Source: TMED26 sp002694075 (GTDB taxonomy: Bacteria > Pseudomonadota > Alphaproteobacteria > Thalassobaculales > Thalassobaculaceae). From it: a stretch of 64,000 nt of DNA. The stretch lies in contig JAYYDT010000028.1 in NCBI GenBank assembly GCA_036160575.1, positions 1-64,000 of the forward strand, written 5' to 3'. Shown in pieces: positions 60,617-64,000 of the stretch. A program made the translations under genes and the position numbers. Each line of letters opens with the position of its first letter. Position 1 is the stretch's first letter. The notes under the pieces are model-generated. The model made no database searches and was not told where the DNA came from. It saw nothing but the letters and a program-made list of their open reading frames with translations.

Positions 60617-61033
60617 ATGTCCTTATCGTCGATGTCAATTTTCGCAATGGCCCAAAGCAAAATGTCCTGGCTGGGACAGCGGCAGACCGTCTTGGCTCAG
60701 AACATCGCCAACGCCGATACGCCGAGTTACCGCGCCAAAGACCTGGAGGCGCTCGATTTCCAGAAGGTGATGCGGGCGCAGCGGGTCACTAAGTTGGCCA
60801 TGGCGCACACCAATGAGGGGCATTTCGCGACCGTCGCGAAAACTGGTGATTATCGGGTCACGCGGGCGCATGAAAGTGACGTTTACGAGGTGAATCCGAG
60901 CGGTAACGCGGTGATCCTGGAAGAACAGATGATCAAACTGTCGGAGAACAACGTGCAATATCAGTTGGCCGCCAATATTTACCAAAAAAATCTGACGATG
61001 CTGCGGCTCGCGGTATCGGGCGGCACTAAATAA
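60617..61033 (+). CDS. flgB: Flagellar basal body rod protein FlgB
   Basis: Proximal rod subunit. 138 residues from ATG 60617, with CCGAGG upstream; ATG 60632 is an alternative and the frame is open to 60560. The marks are ILAQNIANADTPSYRAKDLE type sequence (VLAQNIANADTPSYRAKDLE, about 33-52), the N-terminal rod motif, and the terminal helix SENNVQYQLAANIYQKNLTM. Secreted through the flagellar type III apparatus without a cleaved signal. It is the first gene of the plus-strand flagellar unit. Confidence 0.94.
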   Translation: MSLSSMSIFAMAQSKMSWLGQRQTVLAQNIANADTPSYRAKDLEALDFQKVMRAQRVTKLAMAHTNEGHFATVAKTGDYRVTRAHESDVYEVNPSGNAVILEEQMIKLSENNVQYQLAANIYQKNLTMLRLAVSGGTK

Positions 61034-61057
61034 TTCGCGAATAGAGGAGCTTAGGCC

Positions 61058-61468
61058 ATGGATTTGACCAATTCTATGAGCATCTCCGCCGCTGGCATGA
61101 AAGCCCAGGGCGCGCGGATTCGGATGATCTCGGAAAACATCGCCAACGCCAAGTCGACCGGGACCGTCCCGGGCGAGGATCCCTACCGCCGCAAAACCAT
61201 CACCTTCAGCAGCGTGATGGACCGCGACATTGGCGCCTTTAAAGTCGAGGTCGGTCGCATGGGGCTCGACCGCAGCCCGTTTAAACGGGCGCATATGCCC
61301 TATCACCCGATGGCTGACGCGACCGGTTACGTCAACATGCCCAACGTGAACACCTTGATCGAGATGGCTGACTTGCGCGAGGCGCAACGGAGCTATGAGG
61401 CCAATGTGTCGGTGATCGAGAACGCGCGTAGCATGCTGATGCGCACGGTCGACTTGCTGCGCGGCTAG
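61058..61468 (+). CDS. flgC: Flagellar basal body rod protein FlgC
   Basis: Second proximal rod protein, 136 residues, the normal length. N-terminal motif SAAGMKAQGARIRMISENIA with NANA-like NIANAKSTG, then GEDPYRRKTITFSS. The C-terminal helix carries VNTLIEMADLREAQRSYEAN and ends MRTVDLLRG, as in all FlgC. It starts 24 bases after flgB with GAGGAG before the ATG. Confidence 0.95.
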   Translation: MDLTNSMSISAAGMKAQGARIRMISENIANAKSTGTVPGEDPYRRKTITFSSVMDRDIGAFKVEVGRMGLDRSPFKRAHMPYHPMADATGYVNMPNVNTLIEMADLREAQRSYEANVSVIENARSMLMRTVDLLRG

Positions 61469-61549
61469 GCGGCGGGCGCGCGGCGGTTTCGAGGCTAGTT
61501 TTATATCATTAATTCAATTAGATTGTTCGCATTCGGTAAGGAGCGAATC

Positions 61550-61840
61550 ATGGTCACGAATATCGGAGATCTTCCGTCGGTCGCGGCGAACGCCGTGGGC
61601 GGCGCCAAATCAGCCACCGGCGGCACCGATTTCGCCGATTTCATGAAAGAGGCCGGGTCGGCCGCGCTGGACACCTTGCAACGCGGGGAAAATCTCAGCA
61701 AACAAGGGCTCACCGGCCAGGCCGATTTGACCGATGTTGTCGCGGCCGTCAACGAGGCGGAACTCACCCTTAAAACGGTGACCAGTTTGCGTGACAAAAT
61801 GGTCCAGGCGTTCCAAGAAATCTCCCGTATGCCCATCTGA
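61550..61840 (+). CDS. fliE: Flagellar hook-basal body protein FliE
   Basis: Joins the MS ring and the rod. 96 residues from ATG 61550, which has TAAGGAG upstream (an in-frame start at 61523 is not supported). The C-terminal half holds the family sequence ADLTDVVAAVNEAELTLKTV followed by TSLRDKMVQAFQEISRMPI, the helix by which FliE packs in the rod. The N-terminal part is variable. It is third in the run flgB-flgC-fliE. Confidence 0.94.
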   Translation: MVTNIGDLPSVAANAVGGAKSATGGTDFADFMKEAGSAALDTLQRGENLSKQGLTGQADLTDVVAAVNEAELTLKTVTSLRDKMVQAFQEISRMPI

Positions 61841-61893
61841 TTGGCATGCCGCGCCGCGCTCATTCCTTTTGTGAGGCGCTCGCGTCGCTTTAC

Positions 61894-61929
61894 GCCGGCC
61901 GCGCACATGCGCGCCGGCCGGCAGTTTTT
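61894..61929 (+). terminator. GC-rich hairpin with T tract between fliE and fliQ
   Basis: Arms GCCGGCC and GGCCGGC (seven bases) plus four inner GCGC pairs, with a 3-base bulge and ACAT loop, then AGTTTTTG. It lies 54 bases after the fliE stop, so it may reduce read-through into fliQ-fliR-flhB. Confidence 0.65.
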
Positions 61930-61958
61930 GCCGAGCCCCCGACAGCGGCTGTTCGGCC

Positions 61959-62225
61959 ATGAACGGCGCCGAGGCGATTGAAATCGGCCGCGAGGCCCTG
62001 TTGACCGTGCTGATCGTTTCCGGGCCGGTGATGGCCATCGCCTTGCTCACCGGCTTATTAATTTCACTGTTTCAAGCGCTCACCCAATTGCAGGAAATGA
62101 CCTTGGTGTTCGTGCCTAAAATTCTGGTCACGTTCCTCGCTTTGGTGACTTTGGCCCCGTTTATGCTGAGCACGCTTGAGAGCTTCTTCACGACCCTCGC
62201 CGACCGTATCATCGGTCTCGGTTAG
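61959..62225 (+). CDS. fliQ: Flagellar export apparatus protein FliQ
   Basis: 88 residues with two membrane helices (about 16-38 and 50-70), forming part of the export gate with FliP and FliR. Family motifs are REALLTVLIVSGPVMAIALL and the conserved loop QALTQLQEMTLVFVPKILVT. The start codon is near the end of a GC-rich intergenic hairpin region. It is followed by fliR after 30 bases. Confidence 0.93.
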   Translation: MNGAEAIEIGREALLTVLIVSGPVMAIALLTGLLISLFQALTQLQEMTLVFVPKILVTFLALVTLAPFMLSTLESFFTTLADRIIGLG

Positions 62226-62255
62226 CGCCGGCGCGGCAGGCGGAACGGCGCGGAC

Positions 62256-63023
62256 ATGCCCTTCGAACAATATCTCCCGAGCCAGGTTTTTATCCTCGTC
62301 CTGATTTTCGCGCGCCTTGGTGCGATGGTGATGCTGATGCCGGGGCTTGGCGAGACCTATGTCAATGTGCGCGTCCGTCTGTTCGCCGCCCTGGCCCTGA
62401 CCTTGGCCCTGGCGCCGGCGATCGAGGCGAGTATGCCGACCGCGGCGCCGCCGCTGTCGACCCTGATCCTGTTGGTGTTCGGCGAATTCATCATCGGGAT
62501 CTATTTTGGCCTGTTGGCGCGCATGCTGTTGTTAACCCTGGATACCACCGGTCGGATCGTGGCCTTTTCCACTGGCCTGGCCGCCGCGCAGGTCTTCAAC
62601 CCGAGCAGCACCGGCCAGGGCACCTTGCCGGGCCTGTTTTTGTCGATGCTCGGTATCTTGATATTCTTCGTCACCGACATGCATCACATGATGATCGCCG
62701 CGATGGTCGATAGCTATCAGCTTTTCAAGCCGGGCCAGAGCCTGCCGATCAACGACTTGAGTGACGCCTTGACGGTGATCTTCGCGCGCAGCTTCACAGT
62801 GGCGGTGCAATTGGCCGCGCCGTTCATGATCTTTAGCCTGCTATTTTTCGTGAGCTTGGGCATCATCGCCCGGCTGATGCCTCAGATGCAGATCTTTTTC
62901 GTCGGTTTGCCGATTCAGTTGGCCGTCGGTATCTTGCTCATGGCTGGCACGTTAATGGCGCTGATGCAGGTGTTCACCGAGTATTTCGCAAGCAATCTGC
63001 AAACTTTCATGCTGCCGAGGTGA
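62256..63023 (+). CDS. fliR: Flagellar export apparatus protein FliR
   Basis: 255 residues with about six membrane helices, the third gate component. FARLGAMVMLMPGLGETYVN at about 18-37 is the family opening, followed by VRVRLFAALALTLALAP. A middle part has TTGRIVAFSTGLAAAQVFNP, and MPQMQIFFVGLPIQLAVGIL is near the end. It lies between fliQ and flhB. Start ATG 62256; GGCGGAACGGCGCGGAC upstream is a weak site. Confidence 0.94.
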   Translation: MPFEQYLPSQVFILVLIFARLGAMVMLMPGLGETYVNVRVRLFAALALTLALAPAIEASMPTAAPPLSTLILLVFGEFIIGIYFGLLARMLLLTLDTTGRIVAFSTGLAAAQVFNPSSTGQGTLPGLFLSMLGILIFFVTDMHHMMIAAMVDSYQLFKPGQSLPINDLSDALTVIFARSFTVAVQLAAPFMIFSLLFFVSLGIIARLMPQMQIFFVGLPIQLAVGILLMAGTLMALMQVFTEYFASNLQTFMLPR

Positions 63024-63029
63024 GGGCGC

Positions 63030-64000
63030 ATGTCGGAAAATCAAGATGAGTCCCAAAAGACCGAAGAGCCAACCCCGCGCAAGCTGGAGGAGGCGCGAAA
63101 AAAAGGTCAGGTGAGCAACTCCAAAGAGGTCACCAGCTTCGCCATTCTGCTGGGCGGCGGGGCGACGGTGGTGGCTAGCCCGTGGTTGATTCAACCCGGT
63201 CTTGAGGCATGCCGCGGTCTCATCGAGGGGGCCGCCAACGTGAGTGTCGACCGCGGCGCGGTCCAATCGGTGTTGACCGACCTGCTGATCGCCGCGTTGT
63301 TGACCGCTGGCCCTGTATTCGCCTTGCTGATGTTCATTGGGGTGGCTGTCAATGTTGCCCAGAGCGGTTTCATTTTCACCGCCGAACCTCTCAAATTGGA
63401 GCTCAACCGCATCTCGCCGATCTCTGGGCTCAAGCGCTTGTTTTCGCTGAAATCGATCGTCGAGTTGTTGAAAGGGGTCTTCAAGATGGCGCTGGTGGCC
63501 GGCGTCGTGTGGTTGGTTCTGGTGCCGGAGATGGAGCGCCTGGAGTCCCTTCTGCGCATGGACGTGGCCGACCTGTTGAGCGTGGTGCTGGTGTTGATCA
63601 CGCGCTTGATGATTGCGGTCTTGGCGCTGCTGGCGGTCGTCGCGCTGATCGATTTTCTGTATCAGCGTTATGAGTTCATGAAGCAAATGCGCATGACTCT
63701 TCAGGAGGTCAAAGACGAGTTTAAGCAGTCCGAAGGCGACCCCCAGGTGCGCGCCCGCCTGCGCCAAATTCGCACCGAGCGCGCCCGCCAACGAATGATG
63801 CAGGCGGTGCCAACCGCTGATGTGGTGGTTACCAACCCAACCCATTTCGCGGTCGCCATGAAATATGACGAGAGCACCATGGCGGCCCCGCTGGTGGTCG
63901 CCAAGGGCGCCGATGAATTGGCTTTGCGGATTCGCGAATTGGCCGGCGAGCATAAGGTTCCGTTGGTCGAAAATCCGCCCTTGGCGCGGGCCCTGTTCGA
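63030..64000 (+). CDS. flhB: Flagellar export switch protein FlhB (partial, cut by window edge)
   Basis: Starts at ATG 63030, six bases after fliR, and runs off the right edge with 323 residues present. The protein opens SENQDESQKTEEPTPRKLEE and ARKKGQVSNSKEV, the standard FlhB basic leader. Four membrane helices follow between about 35 and 215. The self-cleaving site NPTH, which switches export from rod/hook to filament proteins, is intact (VVVTNPTHFAVAMKYD, near residue 270). Only the last 30 or so residues of the usual length are missing. Confidence 0.95.
   Translation, partial: MSENQDESQKTEEPTPRKLEEARKKGQVSNSKEVTSFAILLGGGATVVASPWLIQPGLEACRGLIEGAANVSVDRGAVQSVLTDLLIAALLTAGPVFALLMFIGVAVNVAQSGFIFTAEPLKLELNRISPISGLKRLFSLKSIVELLKGVFKMALVAGVVWLVLVPEMERLESLLRMDVADLLSVVLVLITRLMIAVLALLAVVALIDFLYQRYEFMKQMRMTLQEVKDEFKQSEGDPQVRARLRQIRTERARQRMMQAVPTADVVVTNPTHFAVAMKYDESTMAAPLVVAKGADELALRIRELAGEHKVPLVENPPLARALF

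Overview
The window reads as a single contiguous piece of a GC-rich alphaproteobacterial chromosome, most like the Rhodospirillales and relatives. The evidence is a GapR (DUF2312) gene, the core order rpoZ - rsh - acpS - lepB - rnc - era, a single-chain indolepyruvate:ferredoxin oxidoreductase, a zinc-less 41-residue bL36, a glnB-glnA pair behind a sigma-54 type promoter, and flagellar export genes behind another sigma-54 type promoter. The metabolic genes (a DmdA-like demethylase, many CoA-transferase, amidohydrolase and hydantoin genes) suggest an aquatic or marine heterotroph that scavenges organic nitrogen and sulfur compounds. I see no rRNA, tRNA, CRISPR array, transposon or prophage.

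Layout. 1-2039 (minus): start of a peptide-type ABC importer operon, with solute-binding protein, intercistronic hairpin and a permease cut by the window edge. 2330-9902: haloacid dehalogenase, gapR-pyrF, an M3 peptidase, an acyl-CoA synthetase, an EamA transporter and a nucleotide-sugar epimerase. 10144-15171: indolepyruvate oxidoreductase and an MlrC-like metallopeptidase. 15185-20679: the housekeeping block from rpoZ to era. 20689-24101: asparaginase, a CoA-transferase/enoyl-CoA hydratase pair and a small orphan. 24232-28410: a light-damage repair neighbourhood with two unrelated photolyases, DUF427, a DUF2256 zinc-ribbon-like protein missed by length cut-offs, and a small protein resembling the RNA polymerase alpha C-terminal domain. 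28411-29754: an AT-rich gap leading to a compact subtilase without signal peptide or propeptide. 29795-34327 (minus): a catabolic set of Ldh-type dehydrogenase, cupin, CoA-transferase and D-aminoacylase-type amidohydrolase. 34513-39657: rpmJ with a terminator, then glcDEF and serB. 39735-42524: DmdA-like demethylase, PhyH-type dioxygenase and a class II aldolase-type decarboxylase.

42595-44379 holds the most unusual item: three tightly packed genes for an ExbB/TolQ/MotA-like channel protein, a one-helix partner whose membrane segment carries the ExbD/TolR-type aspartate but whose outer domain is unrelated to ExbD, and a third two-helix protein. It looks like an ion-driven envelope machine that I cannot name. 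44408-46409 is nitrogen control (glnA, glnB). 46544-53026 carries ilvE, an HD hydrolase with a small membrane protein, two MFS transporters flanking a coiled-coil membrane protein, and a SPOR-domain lipoprotein. 53243-59075 is a hydantoin set (D-hydantoinase, N-carbamoyl-D-amino acid hydrolase, hydantoin racemase) with pepN inserted. 59072-64000 is a flagellar export and rod region: fliP, fliO and an unknown gene on the minus strand; flgB, flgC, fliE, fliQ, fliR and flhB (cut) on the plus strand.

Genes are packed densely. Many neighbours overlap by 4 bases, and three tail-to-tail pairs share their stop codon bases. Functions come from motif recognition only, with no database search; starts were set from visible ribosome binding sites and family length.
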